Source of the DNA: Priestia koreensis | GTDB taxonomy: Bacteria; Bacillota; Bacilli; Bacillales; Bacillaceae_H | NCBI RefSeq assembly: GCF_001274935.1 | Contig: NZ_LILC01000002.1 | Location: forward strand, 639,924-703,923 | Reading direction: 5' to 3' | Length of the DNA: 64,000 nucleotides | Part shown: positions 16,473 to 26,558 of the stretch, piece by piece | Position numbering within the stretch: position 1 is the stretch's first letter | Layout: each line of letters opens with the position of its first letter | Program-made: the position numbers and the translations under genes | Notes under the pieces: generated by a model | Database searches by the model: none | What the model was told of the DNA's origin: nothing | What the model saw: the letters and a program-made list of their open reading frames with translations, nothing else

Positions 16473-17708
16473 ATGGAAGAAAAGAAAACTCTTGATTTGT
16501 TTGCGCTAGCATCTGTTCCGCTGATCATGACACTTGGAAATTCTATGCTTATCCCAGTATTACCTGTTATTGAAAAGACGCTTAATATTAGCTCTTTTCA
16601 AGTGTCTATGATTATTACGGTGTATTCAATTGTCGCAATCCTGCTTATTCCGATCGCAGGCTATTTATCGGATCGATTTGGTCGAAAAAAAGTAATCATT
16701 CCAAGTTTATTGTTGGCTGCAATCGGAGGCGCCATAACAGGATTTGCTTCTTGGAAAATGGAGAACCCGTATCTTTTTATTTTAGTTGGGCGCGTGATTC
16801 AAGGCATTGGATCCGCAGGTGCTATGCCCGTTGTTATTCCCTGTGTAGGGGACTTGTTCAAAAATGAAGATGAAGTGACAAAAGGGTTAGGACTTATCGA
16901 AACGGCCAATACGTTTGGGAAAGTTTTAAGTCCTATTTTAGGCGCTTTTCTAGCTTCATTTATTTGGTTCCTTCCTTTTTGGTTTATTCCTCTCTTATGT
17001 GCGATTTCGATTGTACTTGTGTTATTTTTCGTCAAAACACCGAAGAAAAAAGATCAAGAAGTACAGGAGTTTGCCGAATTCGCTCGCAATGTAAAAGCGA
17101 CGTTGAAAAAAAATCTTCGCTGGCTTCTTGCTATCTTCCTATTAGGTGGCATCATCATGTTTGTCCTTTTTGGCATTTTATTTTACTTATCGACAATATT
17201 AGAGGAGCGTCATGGAATTTATGGTACGAAAAAAGGACTCGTCATGGCGATCCCGCTTTTAGCTTTATCAATTTCGTCTTTTGTAGCAGGGAAAAAGCTA
17301 GGGGAAAACAAACAAGTGATGAAATGGACGATTTTTGTTGGTTTTCTTTTATTAGCTGGAGCATTTATCTTCCTATTTTTCAATATGTCCCTCGTATTCC
17401 TTTTATCTGCTTTAGTAGTAGGAGGAATTGGAATTGGAGCTGCATTGCCTAGCTTGGACGCTCTTATAACAGAAGGAATTGAGAAAGAGGAGAGAGGAAC
17501 CATTACGTCTCTTTACAGTTCCATGCGGTTTGTGGGTGTTGCAGCTGGTCCACCTGTATATGCGCTTCTCATCAAAATGTCAGATCAAGCTGTATTCCAT
17601 ACGTCTATATATAGTAGCCTAGTTGGTGTTATTGTTGTATGGTTTGCTGTAAAACCTGGAAAGGAAACGAAAAAGGTTGCGCCAAAAGTGAAAAAAGCAC
17701 CTGTTTGA
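16473..17708 (+). CDS. MFS transporter, probable drug efflux pump
   Basis: The 411-residue protein has 12 predicted helices. It carries the MFS motif A-like GYLSDRFGRKKVI between TM2 and TM3 and a motif C-like VGRVIQGIGSAGAMPVVIPC region. It is closest in feel to the DHA1 proton-drug antiporters such as B. subtilis YfmO. The C-terminus is basic (KETKKVAPKVKKAPV). The SD is GGAGGATC at good spacing. It is monocistronic; the substrate is unknown. Confidence 0.85.
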   Translation: MEEKKTLDLFALASVPLIMTLGNSMLIPVLPVIEKTLNISSFQVSMIITVYSIVAILLIPIAGYLSDRFGRKKVIIPSLLLAAIGGAITGFASWKMENPYLFILVGRVIQGIGSAGAMPVVIPCVGDLFKNEDEVTKGLGLIETANTFGKVLSPILGAFLASFIWFLPFWFIPLLCAISIVLVLFFVKTPKKKDQEVQEFAEFARNVKATLKKNLRWLLAIFLLGGIIMFVLFGILFYLSTILEERHGIYGTKKGLVMAIPLLALSISSFVAGKKLGENKQVMKWTIFVGFLLLAGAFIFLFFNMSLVFLLSALVVGGIGIGAALPSLDALITEGIEKEERGTITSLYSSMRFVGVAAGPPVYALLIKMSDQAVFHTSIYSSLVGVIVVWFAVKPGKETKKVAPKVKKAPV

Positions 17709-17729
17709 GTAGTGAATAATTTACCGATA

Positions 17730-17761
17730 AAATCCATGTCGTGAAGACATGGATTTTTTTG
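17730..17761 (+). terminator. Terminator after the MFS gene
   Basis: AAATCCATGTC, loop GTGAA, GACATGGATTT, then T-run. Confidence 0.9.
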
Positions 17762-17921
17762 TGAAATAAAATCAGAATCGCCGAGTTGGATTACCTTTAT
17801 TTTTATGTGGAAAGTTTTGTGTTTTTTGTCTATGATAGAGGTCAGCTACTTTGTGGCAAAGACTTCTTTGAAAAGAGGGAGTCTCGTGAAAATGACGTTA
17901 CAGGAAAGATAGAGGTGGAGA

Positions 17922-20900
17922 ATGGATATAGTTAAAATTCGTACGTGGATCAAGGAGAATAGATTTTCCCCTGCGCTGCAGGAAATATATGAAGAAATTC
18001 GATCCATACAGAAACAAAATTCAGTCTCATTTTTAAAACAGCGACTATCATCACTTCAATCAGTAGATGATTTTTACTATATATTACGATTGCTTGACCA
18101 AGGTCATATGTATCATTACACAGGATTCGTTGCCAGATACGCCCATCGACGCTTTGATACGATTCGGACGCTTATATGGGTATGTGACGAATGGATTGAT
18201 GAGGGAAAAGCATTAGATGCTATGGAAACTCTTGAAGAAGCGCTTGAAACAAAAGCCTACTCTTCATCTGATGAAGAAAGAGCACGTTTTACGATCGTTC
18301 GTGCACTTCTTGAAATGCGTCGGTATGACGAGGCGCTGCTTCTTATGCAAGTAATCGAGAAAGAGAAAACGGGCCCTGTCTTTGATAAATGGGGTTATTT
18401 TTATTTACAGCTCGGAGAAGTAGACAAAGCAGAAGCCGCGTTAAAACAAGGGATGGATGAACGTACAAGAGGATATATGTGCAGGCTTTTACTAATTGAT
18501 TTAAAGGCCGCAGCAGGAAACGAGGAAGAAGCACTGCAACTTGCGGAAGAAGGAGAGCACCTTTTTCCTGATATCCCGTCTTTCTCTTTAGAGCGAGTGA
18601 GAAGGTTAAGAGGAGCAAAGCGATTTGCTGATCTTCCTAAAGCCATTGAGCGAGTCGAGGAACTTCTTCCTTTTCACGTTTATAAGGGATATGTCGCACA
18701 TTTACGAGTAGAGGCCCTGTACCGCTTAAATAAAATCGAGGAAGCCCGCCAGTTTTTATCACAAACAAAACGTTTGCAAAAATCTCCGTATAGAAGGTTG
18801 ACAACTCATCCAATAGGCAACTCACATATTTTACCTATCAAACCAGTCGTTCAACAGCATAACTATTGTGTACCTGCTAGTATGGAAATGATGCTCACGC
18901 TGTTTGGTGTTCGCAAATCTCAGGTGGAAATTGCGTCTGCGATCTTTGATGTCACAGGATCTAAGCTTTCGACGACGGCTGCTTATTTGCGTTCGTTAGG
19001 GTTTTCCACACGCTTTTTTGTTGGATCTGTGGATCGTTTGAAAAAGTTGCTCGATATGAACGTGCCGGTATTAATTTCGATTGATATGGAGCACACGGCA
19101 CACGTTCAGGTTGTGTTCGGCTATGACGATACCCTTGCTGTACTATACGTGCAAGATCCGAATAGCTTAGAGCCAAACTTAGTGTCTTACGAAGAGTTTC
19201 AAGGAACATATGCCAATACGTATTATATGTGTTTGGCGTTTACTCCGAGTGATAGCGAATCGCTCGACGCTCTGCCACAAAGTGAGAACGTGTATTTCGA
19301 ACAAATGTATGAGTTTGCTGAAAAAATGGAGGAGGATGCGAGCAAGCATCTCCAACAATTTGTTGCTTTTTTACAGAATCATCCCGACACCCTCTATACA
19401 CCTTTGTACGTAGTGAAGCATTTTCATTTACCGGAAAAGAAGGAGTTTATTCTAGAGTGTGCGGAGCGCTTAAAGGAAAGTGCGAGTCATCACAAAGATA
19501 TTCAGCTACAAATCGCCTACAGCCTCGTACAGTTAAATGAGCTAGAAGAGGCCAACAATTGGCTAACGAAAGTAACAAAGAAACGACAAAGCCCGATGTA
19601 CAACTATTTAAAAGGGCGCATTGCTTTTCAGTATGATCGGTATGATGAGGCCATTCAGTACTTCAGACGTTCTTTAGAAGGAGATTGGGATCAGCCATAC
19701 GTTTGGAGTTATATGGCGCTAAGTTCGCTCTATGAAGAAGAGGGAGAAAGAGCACTTCATTACTCTGAAATTGCCGTTGTGACGGGACATGAGGAAGTAT
19801 TTGTACATATGAACCATGCCCTCATTTTGCGGGAACAAGAACGTGTGGAAGAAGCCCGCATGATGCTTGATCAGCTCATTCGACATCATAAAACCGATTC
19901 TTATCTTTGGTATGAACGTGCAAAATGCGATGAGATCCTTGGAAAGAATGCAAAAGCCATTCGTGGATATTGCACAGCAAAAGCGCTTGATAGAACGATT
20001 GTTCCGATTTATGAGTCCCTAGTAGAGCTATACGAACAGACCGGGAAAATGGAGCTTGTCGAGCCCCTTTTAACAGAAGGAATTCGAAACGTGGTTGAAC
20101 CTGACGCTCTTTATTTAAAATTCGGTGATTTTTATCATGATCAAGAACAATATGAGAACGCATTGGAAATGTATCAAGGATGCTTAGAGCGAAATTCAGA
20201 GGAAGTGTTCGCTCACATCGGAACCGCACACGTATGGATTCGTCAACAGCAGTATGATCAAGCCTTTGTGTATTTACAATCACTAGAGAGTCAATTCTCA
20301 GACAGAAGCGACTTTTTAATTAACGCTGGTCAGCTACTGTTTGCAGAGGGAGTGGAGTCGAAGAAGGATCATTCAGCACTGATGCGTGCGCTGGATTTAT
20401 TCGAGGCAGGTCTTATTCACATGACGTATAAGGAAGAAACCGCGCTAGAGCTGTATGTCCAGGCGCTTGATAAAACTATGTTTCTTCAGCGTGGATACGA
20501 ATTTGTCGGAAAGCTAAAAGAAATGAAAAATGGAAGCGACATGTATGATTATTATCAAGCCTTTTTTGCTGAAAAAATGGGGAATGTACAAGAGGCCATT
20601 TCGACATATGAGCGGATTTTTGAACAAGTACCCAAAGCGCTGTCTAGACTTGGGGAACTATATAAGGAATTAGGCGCTTTAAACAAAGCAAAAAGTTATT
20701 ATGAACGGAGCATACAAGTAGAGGAAGCAAGTGTTGAGGACTACTTGTCCCTAGCAGAAATCGCATTCTTTGAAGAAGATAAGAAAGCAGAGCGCTACTA
20801 CTTGCTACAAGCTTTTGATCAAAATCCAATGGATGTCAATATGGCAGCACTTGCCGCTTTGTCCACGACTAATGAGGATTATGAACAGCTCCTACATTTG

Positions 20901-22100
20901 TTGCAAAACCTTCAAGGAAAGGTTTTGGAGGAATGGCGCTTAGATAGTTTGGCTTATGTTTATGAGGCTGTTGGAAAAGACGAGCATGCAATAGAAAGTC
21001 TGAGGAGCGCGTTGGAGATAAATGAAAATCATCTAGAGCTTCAAAAGCATTACGCAGCTCATCTCTTGCAGACGAATCCAACGGAGACCTTGAAACGAAT
21101 GAGGCGTTTGATTCAACAAAATCATCATCGTGAGGACTTTTATTCTCTATTGGTCATGGCTGCTGACCGTTTAAATGAGACAATGGAGATTCCAAAATGG
21201 CTAAAGGACATGTCTTTTACGAACGAAGAACGAAGCTTAGTCAATGTGTATATGGCGATGTCTGTCGGAGAAAATGAAGAAGCTGCTGAACAAAGGAAAG
21301 GGTCCTTTTTCACTCGTGCTTTCTCTAAAATTAAGGGGAAATCCCGGCAGTTTATGAGGATTGGGCTACAAATCGATTTATATGAAAAAGCGATGAAGCT
21401 AAATCCAGATAACGAGCTCGCGTATGAGCAGCTAGCACATTTATATGAGAAAGTGGAGCTCATAAAGGATGCCGCAAAAGCATTGAAAAAAGGGTTGAAT
21501 CATTCATTTAGCCTATCACTAGCTGATCAGCTTCTTATTCTGCATTTAACATATTCACAGGAGTTAGATCCTCATGAAGCGATTCCCTTTGCTGAGCAAA
21601 TGATGCAGGAAGCACCAGACGAAGAAGAAATTTGGGTGAAAAAAGCCTTTTTATTAGAACTGATGTCCTATGATCAAGAAGCCGAGCAGTTATTCCTGCG
21701 TGCAATCGAGAAAAATCCTTATACTCGAAACGTACATCAGGGACTTGGCGCACTCTATCATAAAATGGGGCGATATACAGATGCGGTTCGAGTATTAGAA
21801 GAGGGAACAAACATTCATTCTTCACTTGCGCTACAAAACGAGTTAAGTCGAGCTTATTATGCCACTCATCAAGTGGACAAAGCGCTCGTATTAACAGAGA
21901 ACGTATTGCGTGAAGAGGATTCATTTCTAGAAGCAAGGTACAATCAGGCATGTTATTTAGCAAAGCTACATCGTTACGAAGAGGCGAATGAGCAGCTGAA
22001 ACGTGTCCTAAAAGAAGATGAGAGTGGCTTTTTTAAGGAGCAGGCGCTTATAGACGAAGATCTAGAGCCGCTTCGATTACAGGGGTTGTTAAAAGCATAA
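17922..22100 (+). CDS. Giant TPR protein with an embedded C39 papain-like peptidase domain
   Basis: The protein has 1392 residues. TPR-like helical repeats fill about residues 60-300 and 450-1390. Between them, at about 305-435, sits a C39-type cysteine peptidase-like domain. Its features are Cys316 in QQHNYCVPASMEMML with the preceding Gln, His394 in HVQVVFGYDD and Asp412 in VQDPNSLEP, so the catalytic set looks intact. There is no signal peptide or membrane helix, so it should be cytoplasmic. C39 domains normally cleave double-glycine leaders in bacteriocin exporters; the substrate here is unknown, and TPRs suggest partner binding. The start at 17922 has AGAGGTGG. No toxin, leader peptide or exporter gene is adjacent. 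Confidence 0.85.
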   Translation: MDIVKIRTWIKENRFSPALQEIYEEIRSIQKQNSVSFLKQRLSSLQSVDDFYYILRLLDQGHMYHYTGFVARYAHRRFDTIRTLIWVCDEWIDEGKALDAMETLEEALETKAYSSSDEERARFTIVRALLEMRRYDEALLLMQVIEKEKTGPVFDKWGYFYLQLGEVDKAEAALKQGMDERTRGYMCRLLLIDLKAAAGNEEEALQLAEEGEHLFPDIPSFSLERVRRLRGAKRFADLPKAIERVEELLPFHVYKGYVAHLRVEALYRLNKIEEARQFLSQTKRLQKSPYRRLTTHPIGNSHILPIKPVVQQHNYCVPASMEMMLTLFGVRKSQVEIASAIFDVTGSKLSTTAAYLRSLGFSTRFFVGSVDRLKKLLDMNVPVLISIDMEHTAHVQVVFGYDDTLAVLYVQDPNSLEPNLVSYEEFQGTYANTYYMCLAFTPSDSESLDALPQSENVYFEQMYEFAEKMEEDASKHLQQFVAFLQNHPDTLYTPLYVVKHFHLPEKKEFILECAERLKESASHHKDIQLQIAYSLVQLNELEEANNWLTKVTKKRQSPMYNYLKGRIAFQYDRYDEAIQYFRRSLEGDWDQPYVWSYMALSSLYEEEGERALHYSEIAVVTGHEEVFVHMNHALILREQERVEEARMMLDQLIRHHKTDSYLWYERAKCDEILGKNAKAIRGYCTAKALDRTIVPIYESLVELYEQTGKMELVEPLLTEGIRNVVEPDALYLKFGDFYHDQEQYENALEMYQGCLERNSEEVFAHIGTAHVWIRQQQYDQAFVYLQSLESQFSDRSDFLINAGQLLFAEGVESKKDHSALMRALDLFEAGLIHMTYKEETALELYVQALDKTMFLQRGYEFVGKLKEMKNGSDMYDYYQAFFAEKMGNVQEAISTYERIFEQVPKALSRLGELYKELGALNKAKSYYERSIQVEEASVEDYLSLAEIAFFEEDKKAERYYLLQAFDQNPMDVNMAALAALSTTNEDYEQLLHLLQNLQGKVLEEWRLDSLAYVYEAVGKDEHAIESLRSALEINENHLELQKHYAAHLLQTNPTETLKRMRRLIQQNHHREDFYSLLVMAADRLNETMEIPKWLKDMSFTNEERSLVNVYMAMSVGENEEAAEQRKGSFFTRAFSKIKGKSRQFMRIGLQIDLYEKAMKLNPDNELAYEQLAHLYEKVELIKDAAKALKKGLNHSFSLSLADQLLILHLTYSQELDPHEAIPFAEQMMQEAPDEEEIWVKKAFLLELMSYDQEAEQLFLRAIEKNPYTRNVHQGLGALYHKMGRYTDAVRVLEEGTNIHSSLALQNELSRAYYATHQVDKALVLTENVLREEDSFLEARYNQACYLAKLHRYEEANEQLKRVLKEDESGFFKEQALIDEDLEPLRLQGLLKA

Positions 22101-22199
22101 AAGGTTCCTCTTTTTTCCACTTATAGGTATATTCTTTGGGTAATAGGAAGAAAACGTATATACTAGATGTAAGGGGTCAAGTTAAAAGAGGTGTTTAAG

Positions 22200-22550
22200 A
22201 TGGAAAAAGGCTGGACGATTTATGTAGCAAAAGAAGATTGTGAGCCTTGGTATTTTTTAAGCGATTGGCAAGATCAAATTACAAGTGAGCTTTCCTTTGA
22301 TGAAAAAGAAGCCGCTCTTGCCCGCTACGTAGAGCTTGTAAATGAGTACAAAGCACAATATCCGGAATCAAAGCATAAGAACTATTCTCTATATAGCTTT
22401 TGGAATAAGGATGAAGAAGTCTATTGCGAGGCTTGTGAGGACTATTTGCAGGTCTTCCACAGTATTCGCCTGCAGCATGACGGGGAACTATATGATGTTC
22501 AAGGTGATGATCAGGCTCTTCAGTACATCATGCAATCAGTAAAAAACTAA
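22200..22550 (+). CDS. DUF1033-family protein
   Basis: This 116-residue acidic protein begins MEKGWTIYVAKEDCEPWYFLSDW, which I associate with the DUF1033 family of Firmicutes. It also has EVYCEACEDYLQVFHSI, a CxxC that may be redox- or metal-active. The start at 22200 follows AAAGAGGTG; GTG 22191 overlaps that SD. It ends before a strong terminator. Confidence 0.7.
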   Translation: MEKGWTIYVAKEDCEPWYFLSDWQDQITSELSFDEKEAALARYVELVNEYKAQYPESKHKNYSLYSFWNKDEEVYCEACEDYLQVFHSIRLQHDGELYDVQGDDQALQYIMQSVKN

Positions 22551-22569
22551 TCGGTTAAAAAACCAACCA

Positions 22570-22612
22570 AAAAGACGAAGTTCGAACAATTTGTTCGGGC
22601 TTCGTCTTTTTT
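22570..22612 (+). terminator. Terminator after the DUF1033 gene
   Basis: AAAAGACGAAG, GTTCGAAC-like inner pairing, CTTCGTCTTTT, then T. Confidence 0.88.
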
Positions 22613-22687
22613 AAAGGGATTTCATTCTTTGAAAGAAGTCCAATTTACGCAAAAAATGAAGAATTCGTCAATAACCAATATTTTTTT

Positions 22688-22745
22688 TATTTTCTGACAT
22701 CTAATTGCAATCTCGAATCATATGATCTATAATTTTAAGAAAATT
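22688..22745 (+). promoter_or_regulatory. Promoter and CodY boxes of the dpp operon
   Basis: The promoter is TTGCAA (22705-22710), 17 bp, TATAAT (22728-22733). AATTTTAAGAAAATT at 22731-22745 matches the CodY consensus AATTTTCWGAAAATT at 14 of 15 positions and overlaps the -10 and start site, so CodY would block transcription. A weaker copy (11 of 15) is at 22688-22702. B. subtilis dpp is a known CodY target. Confidence 0.75.
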
Positions 22746-22783
22746 TAAAAAAGTATAAAAGAAAAAATCAGGGGGACAGCAGA

Positions 22784-23602
22784 ATGAAATTGTACGTTTC
22801 TGTCGACATGGAAGGGATTACAGGACTTGTTGATGCATCGCACGTCGATTCTTCTAGACACAATTATGAACGTGGGCGACTGATTATGACGAATGAAACC
22901 AATGCCGTCGTAAATACCGCCTTTGCGTCTGGATGCGAGGAAGTGGTGGTGAATGACAGTCATTCCAAAATGAACAACTTGCTTATTGAACATCTACACC
23001 CAGATACGCAGTTAATTACGGGTGATGTAAAGCCATTTTCCATGGTTCAAGGATTAGATGACAGCTTTAAAGGAGCAATGTTTCTTGGCTATCACGCTCG
23101 TGCTTCCGTTCCAGGAGTAATGACACATAGCATGATTTTTGGCGTTCGCCGTATGTACATAAATGAGGTTGAAGTAGGAGAATTAGGATTCAATGCATAC
23201 GTAGCAGGTTACTACGGAGTACCTGTTTTACTCGTTGCAGGTGATGATCAAGCGGCCGCTGAAGCAGAGGCGCTTATCCCGAATGTAACGACAGCGGTAG
23301 TCAAAGAAGCGATTTCGCGTTCGGCGTCCAAGAGCTTAACACCCGCAAAAGCGGCAGAGCTGCTAAAGGCGAAGACAGAAGAAGCGCTAAAAAAAGAAGT
23401 GAAACCACTCGTTCCGCCTGAAAAACCAGTTCTTCGAATTGAATTTGCCAATTATGGACAAGCCGAATGGGCTCACTTAATGCCTAAAACAGAAATTGAA
23501 AAAGGAACAACGATTGTACGTTACGAAGCTGATAACATACTAGAAGCTTATCAAGCGATGCTCGTCATGACTGAGCTTGCAATGCGAACAACATTCTGTT
23601 AA
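22784..23602 (+). CDS. dppA: D-aminopeptidase
   Basis: This 272-residue M55 family zinc D-aminopeptidase begins MKLYVSVDMEGITGLVDASHVD, with the DxE metal ligands and His. Further motifs are VVNDSHSKMNNL and GYHARASVPGVMTHS. In B. subtilis it forms a decamer that hydrolyses peptides with N-terminal D-amino acids such as D-Ala-D-Ala. It is first in the dpp operon, which suggests use of cell-wall D-peptides under nutrient limitation. The SD is GGGGGAC. Confidence 0.95.
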   Translation: MKLYVSVDMEGITGLVDASHVDSSRHNYERGRLIMTNETNAVVNTAFASGCEEVVVNDSHSKMNNLLIEHLHPDTQLITGDVKPFSMVQGLDDSFKGAMFLGYHARASVPGVMTHSMIFGVRRMYINEVEVGELGFNAYVAGYYGVPVLLVAGDDQAAAEAEALIPNVTTAVVKEAISRSASKSLTPAKAAELLKAKTEEALKKEVKPLVPPEKPVLRIEFANYGQAEWAHLMPKTEIEKGTTIVRYEADNILEAYQAMLVMTELAMRTTFC

Positions 23603-23617
23603 GAAAGTGTGATGACA

Positions 23618-24547
23618 ATGGGAAAATATATAGTTAAGCGATTTGTCGCGATGATTGCTACGCTGTGGATTATTACCACACTTACGTTCTTTCTCATGCA
23701 TATGATTCCAGGTTCACCATTTAACCAAGAGCGTAACACAAGCGACGTCGTTCAAAAGAACTTAGAGGCACATTATCATTTAGATCAACCGCTCTATACG
23801 CAGTATTTTCTTTACCTGAAATCGATCGCCACGTTCGATTTTGGTCCTTCAATTAAACAACCAGATTCAACGGTAAATGACTTGCTATCACGCGGTTTTC
23901 CAGTATCACTCGAACTTGGAACCGTAACGCTTATTGTTGCTATTATCTCCGGAATTATTTTAGGAATTATCGCCGCCTTATTTCACAACGGAATTGTCGA
24001 TTATGTCGCTATGACCCTAGCTGTTTTAGGAATTTCTATCCCAAACTTTGTCATGGCTCCCCTGCTCATTCAGCAACTTGCTGTTAACTGGGAGATTCTA
24101 CCTGGTGCCATGTGGACAAGCTGGAAGCACATGATTTTGCCAACTGTGGCCCTCGCTACAGGGCCGATGGCGATTATTGCACGTCTGACTAGGTCTAGTA
24201 TGCTTGAGGTTCTTACACAGGATTATATCCGAACAGCGACAGCGAAAGGACTTACGCCGTTTAAAATCGTTGTAAAACATGCGCTTAGAAATGCGTTGTT
24301 ACCTGTCGTGACGATCATTGGAGCGCTAGCTGCAGGTATTTTAACAGGAAGCTTTGTCATTGAAAAGATCTTCGCTATTCCTGGGATGGGGAAATATTTC
24401 GTCCAGAGTATTAACGATCGTGACTACCCGGTAATCATGGGGACGACCGTATTTTATAGCGCATTTTTGATTTTTATGCTCTTTGTGGTTGATTTAGCTT
24501 ATGGATTTTTAGATCCTCGAATTAAGCTTCATAAGAAGGAGGGGTAA
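23618..24547 (+). CDS. dppB: Dipeptide ABC transporter permease
   Basis: The 309-residue inner-membrane permease begins MGKYIVKRFVAMIATLW and carries the EAA loop around DYIRTATAKGLTPFKIVVKHALRNAL, which docks to the ATPases. It pairs with DppC to form the channel. The start at 23618 matches the B. subtilis DppB N-terminus; upstream in-frame GTG 23609 and ATG 23612 are possible but would add residues before MGKY. The gap to dppA is 15 bp. Confidence 0.93.
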   Translation: MGKYIVKRFVAMIATLWIITTLTFFLMHMIPGSPFNQERNTSDVVQKNLEAHYHLDQPLYTQYFLYLKSIATFDFGPSIKQPDSTVNDLLSRGFPVSLELGTVTLIVAIISGIILGIIAALFHNGIVDYVAMTLAVLGISIPNFVMAPLLIQQLAVNWEILPGAMWTSWKHMILPTVALATGPMAIIARLTRSSMLEVLTQDYIRTATAKGLTPFKIVVKHALRNALLPVVTIIGALAAGILTGSFVIEKIFAIPGMGKYFVQSINDRDYPVIMGTTVFYSAFLIFMLFVVDLAYGFLDPRIKLHKKEG

Positions 24548-24550
24548 GGT

Positions 24551-25495
24551 ATGGGACTTCCTACACAACAAGACCCGAATACGGTTTTAGATGAATGGTT
24601 TGTACCAAAGAAAAAAGATGCAAACGAAGCAGAAGCAGTAGTAAGACCAAGTCTCTCCTATTGGCAGGATGCTTGGCGAAGGCTGCGCAAAAATAAGCTG
24701 GCGATGACGGGGCTTGTAATGCTAATTGTTCTCATTATCATGGCAATCATTGGTCCCATCATTTCTCCTCATAGCGTGACAAAGCAGACGTTGACAGATC
24801 AAAACTTAGCGCCGTCCTCTACGCACTGGTTTGGAACCGATGATATGGGCCGAGATGTGTTCACACGAACATGGTATGGAGCTAGAATCTCGCTGTTTGT
24901 TGGATTTATGGCGGCCTTAATTGACTTTATTATTGGTGTGTTGTATGGAGGGATTTCAGGTTATAAAGGTGGGAGAACCGATAACATCATGATGCGTATC
25001 GTAGAGGTTTTATATGGTCTACCGTACCTTCTAGTCGTTATTCTTCTAATGGTTGTAATGGGCCCAGGTATGGGAACGATCATTGTGGCTCTTACTGTTA
25101 CCGGATGGGTAGGAATGGCGCGAATTGTTCGCGGACAGGTGCTCCAAATTAAAAACTATGAATTCGTGTTAGCATCTCAGACGTTTGGAACGAAAGTATT
25201 TCGAATTATTCGTAAAAACTTACTTCCGAACACAATGGGCGCGATTATCGTTCAAATGACGTTGACGGTTCCTTCCGCCATTTTTGCTGAAGCCTTCCTG
25301 AGCTTTTTAGGTCTTGGCATTCAGGCTCCGTATGCGAGTTGGGGAGTAATGGCAAGTGACGGAGTAACAAGTATTTTAGCTGGCTACTGGTGGCGTTTGT
25401 TTTTCCCAGCTTTCTTTATTTCGATCACGATGTATGCATTTAACGTACTCGGAGATGGACTTCAAGACGCATTAGATCCGAAGTTAAGGAGGTAA
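24551..25495 (+). CDS. dppC: Dipeptide ABC transporter permease
   Basis: This 314-residue permease has an N-terminal cytoplasmic extension, the first helix after WRRLRKNKLAMTG, and an EAA loop near ASQTFGTKVFRIIRKNLLPNTMG. WFGTDDMGRDVFTRTWYGAR is the conserved DppC/OppC entry. The SD is AAGGAGGGG. The gap to dppB is 3 bp and to dppD 3 bp. Confidence 0.93.
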   Translation: MGLPTQQDPNTVLDEWFVPKKKDANEAEAVVRPSLSYWQDAWRRLRKNKLAMTGLVMLIVLIIMAIIGPIISPHSVTKQTLTDQNLAPSSTHWFGTDDMGRDVFTRTWYGARISLFVGFMAALIDFIIGVLYGGISGYKGGRTDNIMMRIVEVLYGLPYLLVVILLMVVMGPGMGTIIVALTVTGWVGMARIVRGQVLQIKNYEFVLASQTFGTKVFRIIRKNLLPNTMGAIIVQMTLTVPSAIFAEAFLSFLGLGIQAPYASWGVMASDGVTSILAGYWWRLFFPAFFISITMYAFNVLGDGLQDALDPKLRR

Positions 25496-25498
25496 AGC

Positions 25499-26497
25499 AT
25501 GGAAAAAGTACTTGAAATAAAAAACTTACACGTCTCCTTTGATACATACGGGGGCACTGTAAAAGCAGTACGAGGAGTCGGATTTGATCTCCATAAGGGC
25601 GAGACAATTGCGATTGTAGGGGAATCAGGATGTGGAAAAAGTGTTACCTCTCAAAGCATTATGCGCCTTATTCCAAAAGCAACGGGACGTATTGCAGACG
25701 GCTCTATTTTATTTAAAGGAAACGATTTAACAAAATTAAAAGAATCAGAGATGCGTAAAATCAGAGGATCAGAGATCTCAATGATTTTCCAAGATCCAAT
25801 GACTGCCCTGAATCCAACGATTACCGTTGGGGAGCAAATTACAGAAGGAATTATGCAACATACGAAAGCAACGAAGCAACAAGCAAAACAAAAGGCTGTT
25901 GAAATGCTAGAGCTAGTAGGAATTTCAAGTCCTAAGGAGCGCTTAAAGCAATATCCTCATCAATTTAGTGGTGGAATGAGGCAACGCATTGTTATTGCAA
26001 TGTCATTGGTCTGCGAGCCGGAAGTCATTATTGCGGATGAGCCAACGACCGCTCTTGATGTCACGATTCAAGCTCAAATTCTCGAATTATTCCGAGATAT
26101 TCAGCGTAAAACAAACGTTTCGATCATTCTCATTACGCATGACTTAGGCGTGGTTGCTCAAGTGACTGATCGAGTGGTCGTCATGTATGCAGGAAAAGTA
26201 GTAGAAGCAGGAACGAGACGAGAAATCTTTTATAACCCGCAGCATCCGTACACCAAAGGACTGCTAAATTCTGTTCCGAGGTTAGATTTGCAAGGTGGAG
26301 ATTTAATTCCAATTCCAGGGTCACCGCCTGATTTATTCTCTCCGCCTACAGGGTGTGCGTTTGCACCAAGATGTCCGTATGCGATGGAAGTGTGTGACCG
26401 TGTCCATCCAAATGACACGATCATTAGCGAGGGACATCATACGAGCTGCTGGCTGCAGGATGAGAGAGCGAAAAAGCTTGTCAGTACGTTAGCATAA
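25499..26497 (+). CDS. dppD: Dipeptide ABC transporter ATPase
   Basis: The 332-residue ATPase has Walker A GESGCGKSVT, Q-loop MIFQDPMTALNP, signature FSGGMRQRIVIAMSL, Walker B VIIADEPTTALDV and the H-loop in LITHDLG. The C-terminal oligopeptide extension GCAFAPRCPYAMEVC carries the cysteine cluster typical of DppD/OppD. It works with DppBC and the second ATPase encoded at 30342. Confidence 0.94.
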   Translation: MEKVLEIKNLHVSFDTYGGTVKAVRGVGFDLHKGETIAIVGESGCGKSVTSQSIMRLIPKATGRIADGSILFKGNDLTKLKESEMRKIRGSEISMIFQDPMTALNPTITVGEQITEGIMQHTKATKQQAKQKAVEMLELVGISSPKERLKQYPHQFSGGMRQRIVIAMSLVCEPEVIIADEPTTALDVTIQAQILELFRDIQRKTNVSIILITHDLGVVAQVTDRVVVMYAGKVVEAGTRREIFYNPQHPYTKGLLNSVPRLDLQGGDLIPIPGSPPDLFSPPTGCAFAPRCPYAMEVCDRVHPNDTIISEGHHTSCWLQDERAKKLVSTLA

Positions 26498-26558
26498 ACG
26501 AAGGGGTTTTATCTGTTTTACAGATTACAATAGATGACTAGACTGAGGGGGATTTCGA

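Noticed and set aside
23609..23617. Upstream GTG/ATG as start of dppB
   Set aside because: They would add MMT before MGKYIVKRF, while family members begin at this methionine; not fully excluded.
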